Notes under the pieces: generated by a model
The model's database searches: none
What the model saw: the letters and a program-made list of their open reading frames with translations, nothing else
What the model was told of the DNA's origin: nothing
Shown: positions 1 to 11,342 of the stretch, in pieces
How positions within the stretch are numbered: position 1 is the first letter of the stretch
How the letters are laid out: each line of letters begins with the position of its first letter
Position numbers and translations under genes: made by a program
Assembly (NCBI RefSeq): GCF_910592395.1
Contig: NC_088326.1
Span: 11,663,001-11,727,000, forward strand
From: Lineus longissimus
Taxonomy: Eukaryota; Nemertea; Pilidiophora; Heteronemertea; Lineidae
DNA: 64,000 nt
Direction of reading: 5' to 3'

Positions 1-394
1 AGGTGGTCTTCAGTCCTTCTGTCAAGATATCCTCTCCTGCCAGTAGGCCCTTGGGTTGTGCTAGTCAAAATGTCCTCCGGTTGTGACAGTCAATACGTCC
101 CCTAGAAGTGATCTTGCTTTTAGAGTTTGCTCAACACCTTAGATTGTGAGAGTGGGGACATCCAGTCTTGCCAACCCAGGGATGTTTTGGCTGGAGGACG
201 TTTTGATTAGACAGCCACAACTCGACTAAAGCATGTAGTTCTTGTAACAGCTTGTTCTGTTACCTGTCATGCCAATCCAATGCCAAGGTTCCTTTAATGA
301 TATCCATTATTCAATAATATGAATCCATGCTACATCCTTTTCCTGTCCTTCTTGGAGAGTAATGAACCTGTGCCAATATCAAGACCCATCTCTC
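1..394. other. No recognisable gene
   Basis: No conserved reading frame or RNA gene is visible here. The sequence has loosely repeated words (TGTCCTCC, GTGACAGTCAATACGTCCCC) and leads into the satellite that follows, so it is probably its degenerate edge. Confidence 0.5.
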
Positions 395-2260
395 GTTGGT
401 TGAGCTTCTATCTCACTGTGTTCTTAAAGACGAGCTCAAATACCTTGGACAACATCATGACCCCTCTGACATTCGGAGAGCTTCTATCTGACTGCGGTCT
501 CAAAGACGGATCCCACCCAACCAAAGGTAAGACTTAGAGGAGCCCATGCATCTGGGGACACATAAGGACTATTCTGTCTGACTGTGCTCTTGAAGACAGT
601 CACAGCCTGGCCACTGAGACCGTCCAAATACCTTGGATAACATCAGGACCCTTATGTCTTTGGTGGAGCTTTGAAGACAGGCACAACCTGACCAAGGACA
701 GCACATGTAGCTGTGACAACATCATCCCAATGTGCTCTTGAAGACAGCCCAACGTACCTGGGTCAACGTTGCGGGACCCTTCTGTCCTTGGTAGAGCCTC
801 TATCTCACTGTGCTCTTGAAGACAGCAGTAGTCTTCTGCCTTTGGTGGAGCTTCTATCTCACTGTGCTCTTGAAGACAGGCACAACCTGGCCACGGAGAC
901 CGTTTAAATACCTTGGATAACATCAGGACCCTTATGTCTTTAGTGGAGCTTTGAAGACAGGCACAACCTGACCACGGACAGCTCATGTACCTGTGACAAA
1001 ATCATCCGAATGTACTCTTAAAGACAGCCCAAAGTACCTGGGTCAACATTGCAGGACCCTTCTGTCCTTGGTAGAGCCTCTGTCTCACTGTGCTCTTGAA
1101 GACAGGCACAACCTGGCCACGGAGACCGTTTAAATACCTTGGATAACATCAGGACCCTTATGTCTTTGGTGGAGCTTTGAAGACAGGCACAACCTGACCA
1201 CGGACAGCTCATGTACCTGTGACAAAATCATCCGAATGTACTCTTGAAGACAGAGCAAAGTACCTGGGTCAACGTTGCAGGACCCTTCTGTCTTTGGTGG
1301 AGCCTCTGTCTCACTGTGATCTTGAAGACAGGCACAACCTGACCACTGAGACCGTTCAAATACCTTGGATAACATCAGGGCCCTTATGTCTTTGGTGGAG
1401 CTATGAAGACCGGCACAACCTGACCACGGAGACAGCTCATGTACCTGGGACAACATCATCCGAATGTACACTTGAAGACAGCCCAAAGTACCTGGGTCAA
1501 CATTGCAGGACCCTTCTGCTATTGGTGGAGCTTCTATCTCACTATGCTCTTGAAGACAGCAGGTGTCTTCTGCCTTTGGAAGAGCCTCCATCTCACTGTG
1601 AACTTGAAGACAGTAGGGGTCTTCTGCCTTTGGTGGAGCTTCCATCTCACTGTGCTCTTGAAGACAGGCACAACCTAGCCACTGAGACCGTTCAAATACA
1701 TTTTGAAAACATCAGGACCCTTACGTCTTTGGTGGAGCTTTGAAGACAGGCACAACCTGACCAAGGACAGCTCATGTAGCTGGGACAACATCATCCCAAT
1801 GTACTCTTGAAGACAGCCAAAAGTACCTGGGTTAACGTTGCAGGACCCTTCTGTCCTTGGTAGAGCCTCTGTCTCAATGTGCTCTTGAAGACAGGCACAA
1901 CCTCGCCACTAAGACCGTTCAAATACCTTGGATAACATAGGATCCTCATGTCTGGTGGAGCTTTGAAGACAGGCATAACCTGACCAAGGACAGCAGATGT
2001 ACCTGGCACATCATCATCCGAATGTACTCTTGAAGACGGCCCAAAGTACCTGGGTCAACGTTGCAGAACCCTTCGGTCCTTGGTGGAGCTTTGAAGACAG
2101 GCACAACCTGACCACGGAGACAGCTCATGTAGCTGAGACAACATCATCCCAATGTACTCTTGAAGACAGAGCAAAGTACCTGGGTCAACGTTGCAGGACT
2201 CTTCTGTCCTTGGTAGAGCCTCTGTCTCACTGTGCTTTTAAAGACAGCAGGAGGTAGAAG
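395..2260. repeat. Complex tandem satellite based on a GAAGACAG word
   Basis: About 24 occurrences of TTGAAGACAG or close variants recur every 55-85 bp, joined by a small set of shuffled modules (for example ACCTTGGATAACATCAGGAC, AGTACCTGGGTCAACGTTGC, ACAACCTGACCACGGA). The modules combine into higher-order units of roughly 200-230 bp. Both strands hold open frames up to about 170 codons, but these only restate the repeat in other frames and match no protein family I know. A second block of the same satellite lies at 9795-10235. Confidence 0.9.
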
Positions 2261-2508
2261 GTAAGATAAATGAGAAAGTCATAACAAGACTGAGTTGGCC
2301 TTGGCAGCTTCGCCGTCTTGCCGGCACAGTGAGCGTATTGAGATAGTCACAACCAGACTAAATCGATCGGTCATTGCAGCTCCACCGTCTTGCCGACACG
2401 GTAAGAGATGATGCGAGACAGTCAGAACCACAAGCCGAATGGGACCTGGCTGCACTGCCGTCTTCCCCACACGATGTGAGAGCCGATGTGACTGCATCAC
2501 CAACATCA
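2243..2508 (+). repeat. Arm of a long inverted repeat (partner 10458-10718)
   Basis: This segment, rich in CCGTCTTGCCG-CAC words, recurs in inverted orientation at 10458-10718. I count about four mismatches over some 230 aligned bases (about 98% identity). It holds three internal sub-repeats with the CCGTCTTGCC word near 2315, 2386 and 2457. Such close identity across 8 kb implies recent duplication or gene conversion. Confidence 0.85.
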
Positions 2509-2529
2509 CCGTATCGCGACTATACTCAT

Positions 2530-2925
2530 AGGGAGAGAGGTCACATCCAAATCAGGCCGAACACGCCGAGAAGAGGCATGACACCATGTAGAGACTTGGC
2601 GTATCCAGCAGAGATATGGAACAACCTGCCTGGAGAGAAGGCACATCAGGAGGAGACATGTTACACGCTGTAGATGCACACCTTGTACAGAAACATGGTG
2701 CACTGTGTCTGGGGATGGCTCATCGAGAAGAGACACATCCGGTAGAGACATGGCACATCCAGCAGAGACGATACATCATGTCGAGAGGAAGAACATCCGA
2801 ACGAGACATAGTGCAACCCTGCAGCGCCATATCACACCCTAGATAGACATGATACATCCAGTAGAGACATATCACGCCCAGCAGAGATGGCTCATCGAAC
2901 AGAGACATAGTACACTGAAAATTCA
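2530..2925. repeat. GAGACATGGCACATCC-type minisatellite
   Basis: A degenerate tandem repeat of about 18-25 bp with the word (A)GAGACATG-(C/T)ACATCC(A/T)G-AGA recurs to the LINE junction. A short related block lies at 10245-10345. The open frames here are repeat translations. Confidence 0.75.
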
Positions 2926-2939
2926 ACACTGAAAATATT

Positions 2940-5900
2940 ATGAATTTTAAAAGAACTCTAAGTGTAACCCTAGCAAATCTCCATCATGATCCAACTTGGT
3001 CAACGCTGAGCATAAATGATAGCTTCAATAAATTTCATACCATAATTACCAAGTGCAAAGAGAAACACTTTCCACTGATATCTGTTAAGTTTAATAAACA
3101 TAGACATAAAAAGGAACCCTGGATTACAAGCGCTCTTGTCAAATCAATTACGAAAAGGGACAAACTCTACAAAAAACTTAAAGGAACTCCAAGAAACTGT
3201 CAACTCTATGAAACAAGACATAATCAACTCAGAAATTATAATAAGATTCTAAGACGACTCATTCATGGAGCAAAAAGGTCATACTACACTGAGCAATTCA
3301 ACAAATGTGCGAATGACAGCAGAAAAACCTGGTCAAATATAAACTCGATCATAAAGAAAAAATCAAACAATAAGGGTGAACAAATACCAAGTTCGTTCAG
3401 TGTAAATAATGTACAAACAACCGATAAAACAGTTATAGCCAATGGTTTTAATGACTTCTTTGTAAATATCGGTCCTAAACTTTCAAAAAACATAAAGCCT
3501 ATCACCACTGATTTCAAACATTACCTTGATAATCAAAGAGATAAGACCTTTCAATTTACGAAAATAAACCGAATGGATATTGCTAAAGTAATTGACAATC
3601 TAAATCCGAAACCTAGCAGTGGCTGGGATGGTATATCCACTAAACTCTTAAAAATGTGCAAATTTGAAATTCTTGACATTGTCACAGCTTTAGTAAACCG
3701 CTCTCTTGAATCAGGCATTTTCCCAGACAATCTTAAAATAGCAAAAGTTATTCCGTTATTTAAAAAAGGGGAAAAAGATTCATTTAACAACTACCGGCCA
3801 ATATCCCTTCTTCCATCAATCTCAAAAATCTATGAAAGAATCATACATGATCAACTCACTAAATATCTCGTCGACAACAAAATAATCTTTGAAAGTCAAT
3901 ATGGTTTCCAAAAAAAACACTCAACAGACCTCGCCGCAGCAGAGTTAATTGATAGAATAACTAAAACCTTGGATAACAACAAGAAATCAATTGCCATATT
4001 TATGGATCTGTCCAAGGCTTTCGATACATTGGATCATAATATCTTATTACATAAACTTAGCCTTTACGGTCTTACTGACTCTGCTCTAAATCTCATGAAA
4101 ACTTATATATCCAACAGACGTCAATATGTTGATTTCTCTGGTTACACCTCCGACCATGCTGTCATTAAAACGGGTGTACCCCAAGGGTCGATCTTAGGGC
4201 CTCTCCTTTTTACCATTTACATCAATGATCTAAACAAAGCAAGTAAATTCTTCAATTTTATAATGTTTGCGGACGATACAACTTCACTTAGCGAATTACA
4301 TTCTTTCTCTACCAAGGTAAACCACATATTAAACACCGAGCTATTAAACATAGCAAACTGGTTAAAAGCAAATAAATTATCTTTAAATATCTCAAAAACT
4401 AAATTTATGATCTTTGAACGAACACACAAAATTTTTAATGGCATCCTAGATTTACAAATTGAAGGCACGAAACTCGAATGTGTTGAATCGTTTAACTTCC
4501 TTGGATTACTTATAAATAAGGATCTTACTTGGACTTCACATATAAATCATATTTCAAAAAAAATATCAAGGGCAACCGGCATTATCAATTACTTAAAACA
4601 TTTTATTCCACAGAAAATTCTAATAACGATTTACCACTCTCTTATCTCTGCTCATCTCAACTATCAAATATTATCTTGGGGCTATGATCACAACGAAATT
4701 TTAAAATTACAAAAGAAAGCTATTCGTGCCATTACTCTCAGTCATCCTATTAGTCACACTGACCCTTTATTCATAAAGCTGAAACTACTCAAACTACCGG
4801 ACTTACACAAATTAACCCTTTTGCTGCCAAGCAAATTTTTTTTTTTGAGTCCTCAGTGCCAAGCAATTTTAGGTTAAATTGAAAAAAATTGATATGATCA
4901 ATTTAAATATTTTTCCTGAGAAAACTATTGGAGATATGTCAAAACAATGCACATGGAAGTTGTTCAGTATGACCTGGACTTCAAATTAAAATTTTTAAAA
5001 AGTAGGTCACGCCCTAATTTGCATGCCGCCATCTTGAATAACTAATGAGAATTGAAGATTTTGTAGAATAAACCACTGTAATTTGGAATAAATGTAATAA
5101 TACAACTAATAAAACTATTTTTATGCATCTGCATGTTTCTTTACTCTTTCCTTTCTAAGTCCATAACCTTGTAAACCCTGAATTTGTATTGCTTTGTAAC
5201 GAAATTGCCAAGAAATACCGATGCGTTATTTACAGAAATCGAGCAAAATTCTTCAAAATTCAATGATCAGCCATTTACTTTGTAGACCAAAAATTACTAC
5301 TTATGGTGATATGTTGGGACTAAATTACATACCTTCACTCCCTAGAGCTCCTTTTTAGTGCTACCAGAGAACTAATAGCAGATAGGGGGGGGGGGGGTCA
5401 GGGGTCCCTATGGAGGGGGCCTGGTATAAAACAGCTAAAATTCAGGGTTTCCTCAACTAAACATGAAAATTCAAAGTTTCTCAGCCAAATGTCCTGTCAT
5501 AGAATGTATGTAGCAGTCAGATAACTCTATTCTAATAATTGACAACTGCTTGGTACCTTTCGAAACAGTTCTTTGAATCATGCATGATATCCAATTCATC
5601 GAGTACCTGTGATAATGACATCCGATTCGCCATTTTGTGAACTTTTGGAAGTGATTTTCACCCGAAATCTCAGCAAATCGATATATAACATGTACAGTAG
5701 AAACGTAGCGTGGTAACTCCTCTACCACGCCATCTATAGGTATATACCATAAACGACGCTAGCAGACGAAAAATCAATGTATTTTCACCACATAGGAAAA
5801 TTTCGCCAAAATGCGAAGTTGGCAGCAAAAGGAACAAAAGTCATTGTGCAGAAATGCGAAGTTGGCAGCAAAAGGGTTAATTGAAATAAAATTTCTCTAT

Positions 5901-6209
5901 AGATTTTTAAAAAAGGATTTACCAGTGTACTTCATGCACAATTTTTTCTCATTTAACAGTGATGTTCATAACTATCCCACAAGAATTAATGATAAATTTA
6001 AAATACCAAATGTAAGACACGAATATGCCAAAATGACACCACGATACAGTTTAACTAAATTATATAATTCTCTCTCAAAACAAACTCTAAACAAACTCCA
6101 CTCAAATTTTAGCTTAAAATCCTTTTCAACATACTACAAAAATGAAATTTTGGGTTCCTATAATAAAAAGTGCCAAATTCGCAACTGCTATGTTTGCGAC
6201 ATTCGTTAA
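2940..6209 (+). pseudogene. LINE reverse transcriptase ORF, disrupted by a TTAA-flanked insertion
   Basis: The reading frame is open from 2940 to 4877 and resumes at 5877-6209; the MITE between supplies a premature stop at 4875-4877. Reverse transcriptase motifs are in order: a YRPISLLP motif, FMDLSKAFDTLDH at residues 354-366, GVPQGSILGPLLF around residue 412, and the catalytic FADD at 443-446. The downstream part encodes the family's C-terminal region and ends at TAA 6207-6209. The two halves share the same frame across the TTAA target, so the insertion alone separates them. No other frameshift or stop was noticed, suggesting the copy was young when hit. The endonuclease domain is absent. 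A reverse transcriptase copies element RNA into DNA at a nicked genomic site; this copy should not be autonomous. Confidence 0.9.
4816..5876. mobile_element. Non-autonomous piggyBac-like MITE (1061 bp) inside the LINE
   Basis: The ends are a perfect 15-bp inverted repeat, CCCTTTTGCTGCCAA at 4816-4830 and its complement at 5862-5876. Both are flanked by the target duplication TTAA (4812-4815 and 5877-5880). TTAA duplication and CCCT-type termini are hallmarks of the piggyBac superfamily. No transposase frame is present. The right end carries a subterminal direct repeat of AAATGCGAAGTTGGCAGCAA (near 5808 and 5851). A run of about 12 G lies near 5387-5398. The element interrupts the LINE, so it is the younger of the two. 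Confidence 0.88.
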
Positions 6210-6462
6210 ACTTTTTTCGTCTTATAACTGTTATTACTCACTCCTTCACTGTAAAATAGAACTGTCTTGTCAATTAAATTGTAAATCCTGTATATAATAA
6301 TTAACATTGTACTACATGTAATTCATAAGGGAGCAGGCATTAAGCGGCCAATCTGGTCTTGTTCTGCTCCCGACCACAATCAATATTATGTATTTCATTA
6401 ATGCACCTTGTAAATTTTGTTGGTCGAATAAATATTCATATTCATATTCATATTCATACACT

Positions 6463-7495
6463 CTGTTGTCATGGATCATGAACGGGGCCTTATGATAAAA
6501 TGTACAAAAACAACAACCTCATTAAATTTGTGAAACTTTCCATTCTTTATATGATATGTTCAGGTCAAATTCAAATGTTCATCTTACTGACATAATGGTG
6601 TCTTGATCTGTCGATATACAAACATTATTGAGAGATGTTCTACAAAAGATTGTTCAGCAGGCTCTAACTCCGGTGACAGCAGGTTCTCGTACCGGTGTAG
6701 CATTTTTGAATGTTCATCTGGAAAAAGTGTCCTTCCCAATTCATTGTTGTCAGGCTAAGGTATGGGTCTACTGAAACTCTTGACCTTCAAGCGCAAATCA
6801 ATCATTCTTTCCCGGAACACTCTATCCCAGGGCATTTAAAACTGTTACACGTATTCATCCTGATATGAGTGCCCTTGATCCACAGTTAACTTTCGTCTCC
6901 ATGGCGGCCTTGGCCCGTGGGTTGGAGAAGTAGGACAGGGGACTTGTTACATCGATGGAATGATGCCGCGAGTCAGTCGCGGGGAATGCAATTGGTCATT
7001 CTATCTGAAGATAAAGTTAAATATATAAGTTTTTGTTTTGCGGGGGGAGGGGCTGCCCAGGAGCACACTGACAGATTAAGGATAATAAAAACTATGGTGC
7101 AATCTTCATTTACCATCAATTTCCGCAATTTCGTCGTATTCTTACCGGTGCAAACTTAGCACTGCGTCCTCGTCCTTGTGCAGACTGACACCAACCATTC
7201 TCGCTACCACATCTCATAGGCCGACCTCATGGTACATCACCGCTGAAATGACGGAAAAATAAAGGTTAAGGACAGAGTCAAGATCAATATTTCCTTTCAA
7301 TAATTTTTAAAAGGAATATCCTCCGGTTAGACAATCACAATGTGAATTTTGATTTTGAGTACTTGATTCCAGCCAGTAATGCACGGTGCCCGCTGATGGG
7401 CTCCCAAAATCTGCAGCACACCAAGTAGCATACTAATGCTAGGTCCTTATGCCCTTAACTCTTTAGACTTTAGACTAGAAGCATCTCCAACCACC
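6463..7495. other. No recognisable gene
   Basis: No conserved coding frame, tRNA or terminal inverted repeat was recognised between the LINE tail and the 816-bp duplication. Short open frames (for example 6917-7159) show no known domain. Confidence 0.4.
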
Positions 7496-7746
7496 TCAGC
7501 GTCTTTCCTCAGTCAAGTTATTAGTTACCATCGTATGCCTTAGAGGGGGCAGATGGAACTGTTTAAACAAGAAGTCTTTCCAACAGCCACAAGTATCTCT
7601 TCGAAAACATCTCAGCAACACGTTCGACCCAGGTAATCTGTCAGCTGGCTGACGAGTAGGTTGGGAATTGTGTGTGATCAGTTCTCTCAAAGACACCCGA
7701 GAGACGGATTAAAATCTTGTGTTTAACTTTATAGGCTAACAAATGC

Positions 7747-7994
7747 AAACTCTTCCAATGAACCCCCTACAAGAGACGAGTGGCTCTTCGTCTCTCCGAC
7801 CTTGACACCCTTCTACGAACATATCAATAGATCAGCCAGCGGTCCTTGGTGTCGCCGCGTGGGATACGCCCAGTGGAATTGTTTGCAAAAGTCAGGGAAC
7901 CACGATCTGACATCCATAACCAGCGTATTCCCTATTCATGCCAGTTATAGTCGGGTGCTACACCGCAGTCGGGATCGTGGAGCCAAGTGAATAA
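7747..7994 (+). ncRNA. Candidate structured RNA, copy A
   Basis: This core of the duplication has one difference from copy B across about 248 bp, and none across 7802-7993, while flanks differ by 4-5%. It is more GC-rich than its surroundings and has several potential stems: AGAGACGA/TCGTCTCT (7772-7795, 8-bp stem, 8-nt loop), GCGG/CCGC (7839-7858), TGGG/CCCA (7860-7872), GGTG/CACC (7954-7964) and a long-range pair CCACGATC (7900-7907) with GATCGTGG (7973-7980). A 62-codon frame without ATG also spans it. It does not match U1-U6, U3, 5S, 7SK, SRP, RNase P or RNase MRP RNA as I know them. The strand and even the transcription are inferred, so this is a hypothesis. Confidence 0.35.
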
Positions 7995-8561
7995 TCATTT
8001 AGATTTGAAATACATTATTCTAAAATGATATGACATACAAGGTACAACGGTCGCAAGATTCATCAATCACAAAAATAAACAAGTCCCGCCTTATCAAAAA
8101 TAACACCGGGAAAATTATATCAGCACTTCGAGACAATCAACATCATCGTCTCTGTGACCAAGACTTGGGTCGTTAATTTGTGAGGGCAAATGGTAATGGA
8201 TTAGAGATGGCAATTCATATCGCAAGTGAGCATGTACATGAAATACAATGATGCACATGATCCGTGAAGTAAGCCTTTGTCTGGTTTGTCTGCGAAACCA
8301 TTGTTTTCAACCTCTATCTTTCCGCAGTCAAGTTATTAGTTACCATCGTATGCCTTAGAGGGGGCAGATGGAACTGTTTAAACAAGAAGTTTTTCCAACA
8401 GCCACAAGTATCTCTTCAAAAACATCTCAGCAACACGTTCGACCCAAATAATCTGTTAGCTAGCTGACGAGTAGGTTGGGAATTGTGTGTGATCAGTTCT
8501 CTCAAAGACACCCAAGACAAGGATTAAAATCTTGTGTTTAACTTTATAGGCTAACACATGC

Positions 8562-8809
8562 AAACACTTCCAATGAACCCCCTACAAGAGACGAGTGGCT
8601 CTTCGTCTCTCCGACTTTGACACCCTTCTACGAACATATCAATAGATCAGCCAGCGGTCCTTGGTGTCGCCGCGTGGGATACGCCCAGTGGAATTGTTTG
8701 CAAAAGTCAGGGAACCACGATCTGACATCCATAACCAGCGTATTCCCTATTCATGCCAGTTATAGTCGGGTGCTACACCGCAGTCGGGATCGTGGAGCCA
8801 AGTGAATAA
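8562..8809 (+). ncRNA. Candidate structured RNA, copy B
   Basis: This is the second copy of the conserved core, offset by 815 bp. All the stem partners of copy A are present unchanged, including the 8-bp hairpin at 8587-8610 and the CCACGATC/GATCGTGG pair. With only two copies, preservation of the stems shows no compensatory change and so cannot prove structure. Confidence 0.35.
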
Positions 8810-9107
8810 TTGTTTAGATTTGAAATACATTATTCTAAAATGATATGACATACAAGGTACAACGGTCGCAAGACACATCAATCACAAAAATAAACAAGTC
8901 CCGCCTTACCAAAAATAACACCGGGAAAATTATATCAGCACTTCGAGACCATCAACATCATCGTAGATGTTGTCTCTGTGACCAAGACTTGGGTCGTTAA
9001 TTTGTTAGGGCAAATGGAAATTGATTAGAGGTGGCGATTCATATCGCCAGCGAGCATGTACATGAAATACAACGATGCACATGATTCGTGAAGTAAGCCT
9101 TTGTCTC

Positions 9108-9794
9108 GCCTGCGACTGGAGTTTCTCTGCTCGACTGCACGACTTTAACTAAAATAAAAACCTATTAAAACCAATCAAGACCAATACGAAGCATAGATAC
9201 CTCGCCCTACCTTCTGCTGCAGCGGTTTTGACTTGATAACCGAAATCTCGAAGGCATTTTATATTTGAAATCGGAGAAAGTGTTCTGGTGATCTTCTATG
9301 CAGTTCACACTCCAACTGACTGGCGTTCAAATCAACCGCGACCGATCATGACCGAAGACAATACATTTCGCGTCACACCATCCGGGCACTACCCCGCTAC
9401 CAGGCTTAGCGTTAACATTAGGTTTCATGAGCTAACGAGAGTCTTTTGTTCTGTCAAAGGATCAATTAACTAGTATTTTCAAAAATGTGGGATTGGCCAA
9501 GCATACATACATGTGTATGCGGACTGAGCTGTGGTCACAGAAAGACATTAGGCAGGTTTCGCGAACCAAACGAAGAGGTACAAACGGCGAAGTTTGCGTC
9601 ATGTAAATGCATTTGATCGACGAATGTTTAACATTTCTCTGATTGCTTTTCCTACCAAATATAACAGTTCCGTTGGTCGTCGTTCGCCCGGCTAGCGAGA
9701 CCTGCCGAATATCACAATCGTACGACATATGATTGTCAAGTTTGATGCTATCAGTGGACTAGACTCATATGCAGTCCATATCGTCATCCTGGTT
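9108..9794. other. No recognisable gene
   Basis: No conserved frame or repeat boundary was recognised between the 816-bp duplication and the second satellite block. Confidence 0.4.
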
Positions 9795-10235
9795 GTACAT
9801 CATCCGAATGTACTCTTGAAGACAGCCCAACGTACCTGGGTTAACATTGCAGGACCCTTCTGTCCTTGGTGGAGCTTTGAAGACAGGCACAACCTGACCA
9901 TGGAGACAGCTCATGTAGCTGGGACTACAACATCGTCCCAATGTACTCTTGAAGACAGAGCAAAGTACCTGGGTCAACGTTGCAGGACCCTTCTGTCCTT
10001 TGTAGAGCCTTTGTCTCACTGTGATCTTGAAGGCAGACACAACCTGGCCACTGAGACCGCTCAAATACCTTGCAAAACATGAGAACCCTTATGTCTTTGG
10101 TGGAGCTTTGAAGACAGGCACAACCTGACCAAGGACAGCTCATATAGCTGGGACAACATCATCCCAATGTACTCTTGAAGACAGCGCAAAGTACCTGGGT
10201 CAACGTTGAAGGACCCTTCTGTCCTTGGTAGAGGA
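9795..10235. repeat. Second block of the GAAGACAG satellite
   Basis: It has the same modules and the same orientation as 395-2260, with six or seven GAAGACAG words. It is followed by about 100 bp of the GAGACATGG minisatellite (10245-10345). Confidence 0.9.
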
Positions 10236-10334
10236 ATAGTATATTATTAGAAACACGGCACACCTTGTAGAGAAATGATACATTCAGTAGAGACATGGTC
10301 CACCCTGTAGAAACATGGTCACTTTGTTGGGAGA

Positions 10335-10457
10335 GCGACATCCAGATCAGACAGAGTACGCCTGGTAAAGGGGCATGGACTTGGTACCCTAAGTAGCAAC
10401 ACTGCCATGGTGCGCTATGAAGGGGAAGGGCACATCCAGAAGAGACACGGGGCACCA
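10335..10457 (+). repeat. Inverted-repeat arm (partner 11222-11342)
   Basis: About 115 bp including AGTACGCCTGGTAAAGG and GCGCTATGAAGGGG recurs in inverted orientation at 11222-11342, with a few substitutions. The two arms enclose about 760 bp. Confidence 0.8.
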
Positions 10458-10718
10458 TGCTGCTAATGATGCAGTGACATCGGCTCTCACATCGTGTGGG
10501 CAAGACGGCAGTGCAGCCAGGTCCCATTCGGCTTGTGGTTCTGACTGTCTCGCATCATCTCTTACCGTGTCGGCAAGACGGTGGAGCTGCAATGACCGAT
10601 GGATTTAGTCTGGTTGTGACTATCTCAATACGCTCACTGTGCCGGCAAGACGGCGAAGCTGCCAAGGCCGACTCAGTCTTGTTATGACTTTCTCATTTCT
10701 CCTACCTCCTTTGAAAGA
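10458..10718 (-). repeat. Inverted copy of 2243-2508
   Basis: The reverse complement matches 2243-2508 at about 98% identity, including the junction with the end of the satellite array (AGGAGGTAG near 2250 and its complement near 10710). This block is therefore a rearranged, partly inverted copy of the 395-2925 region. Confidence 0.85.
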
Positions 10719-11221
10719 CGGAGAAGCTATTCCTCCCTCGCTCCCCTGCCGTGGACCAGCAGTACTACATGAAACGTATACAAGACGTACCCATGGGAGC
10801 AATGCCGCAAGAAACTGACGGGTATATAAACAACTAGATAGGTATAGTGTAGTTAAGATAAACCGCATGATCAAACCAGGTTCATACTTGCTTTGAGTTG
10901 ATGAATGACGGATCTGCGGGAGCTGGTTCAGGGGTTGCAGCTGTAAATCGTCCCCCGCCCTAAAAACGGGCGATATTTTAAATTTTACGCAAATGCCTAG
11001 TTCCAATTTCTTAGCTTAGATGGCGGCACCTGACAGTTACGAAGACTTGTAAAGATATGACACATATGGATTAACAGTGGCTCTGTGTTATCTGCTGGGG
11101 AGAACCATGTTCTTCAGAAATGACTTTTGTCAATGAGACAGTAGACCGGCCTGGCCCTTCCCTATAACTGGATGTTCCTTTTCGCTACTTGGTGCGCCTT
11201 GTCCCAAACTGTGTCAGGTTC

Positions 11222-11342
11222 TACGTGGTGCCCCATGTCTTCTGGATGTGCCCTCCCCCTTCATAGCGCACCATGGCAGTGTTGCTACATAGTGTACCAA
11301 GTCCATAACCCTTTACTAGGCGTACTCTGTCTGACATTTTTG
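11222..11342 (-). repeat. Inverted-repeat arm (partner 10335-10457)
   Basis: This is the reverse complement of 10335-10457. The intervening 10719-11221 holds no recognisable gene. Confidence 0.8.

Larger units (their letters stand above)
2926..6460 (+). mobile_element. 5'-truncated non-LTR retrotransposon (CR1/L2-like LINE), interrupted by a MITE
   Basis: The element keeps the end of the linker after the endonuclease, the reverse transcriptase, the C-terminal region and a 3' UTR. It ends in a microsatellite tail of ATTCAT units (about 6434-6457), typical of LINEs that prime on short repeats. The APE-type endonuclease half is missing, as expected from incomplete reverse transcription, and the 5' junction lies against the minisatellite near 2926. 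A separate transposon occupies 4816-5876. Placement in the CR1/L2/Daphne group is inferred from the reverse transcriptase motifs and is not certain. Confidence 0.88.
7500..9107. repeat. 816-bp tandem duplication (two copies)
   Basis: Copy A (about 7500-8290) and copy B (about 8316-9107) align end to end at an offset of 815-816 bp. Outside the centre they differ at about 4-5% of positions and by one 9-bp indel near 8966. The centre is almost identical (see the two RNA candidates). Both copies end at the shared word GTAAGCCTTTGTCT. Confidence 0.92.

Noticed and set aside
1130-1645. 171-codon minus-strand frame and 174-codon plus-strand frame in the same place
   Set aside because: Both run through the GAAGACAG satellite; the peptides repeat with the DNA unit and match no family.
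7802-7990. 62-codon frame conserved in both duplicate copies as a small protein
   Set aside because: There is no ATG (it opens at TTG) and no domain; identity extends beyond the frame into adjoining DNA, so coding selection is not shown.
10389-10592. Peptide shared with the frame at 2374-2673 (MQLHRLADTVRDDARQ...)
   Set aside because: The shared peptide simply reflects ~98% identical inverted repeat DNA; other frames are shared equally.
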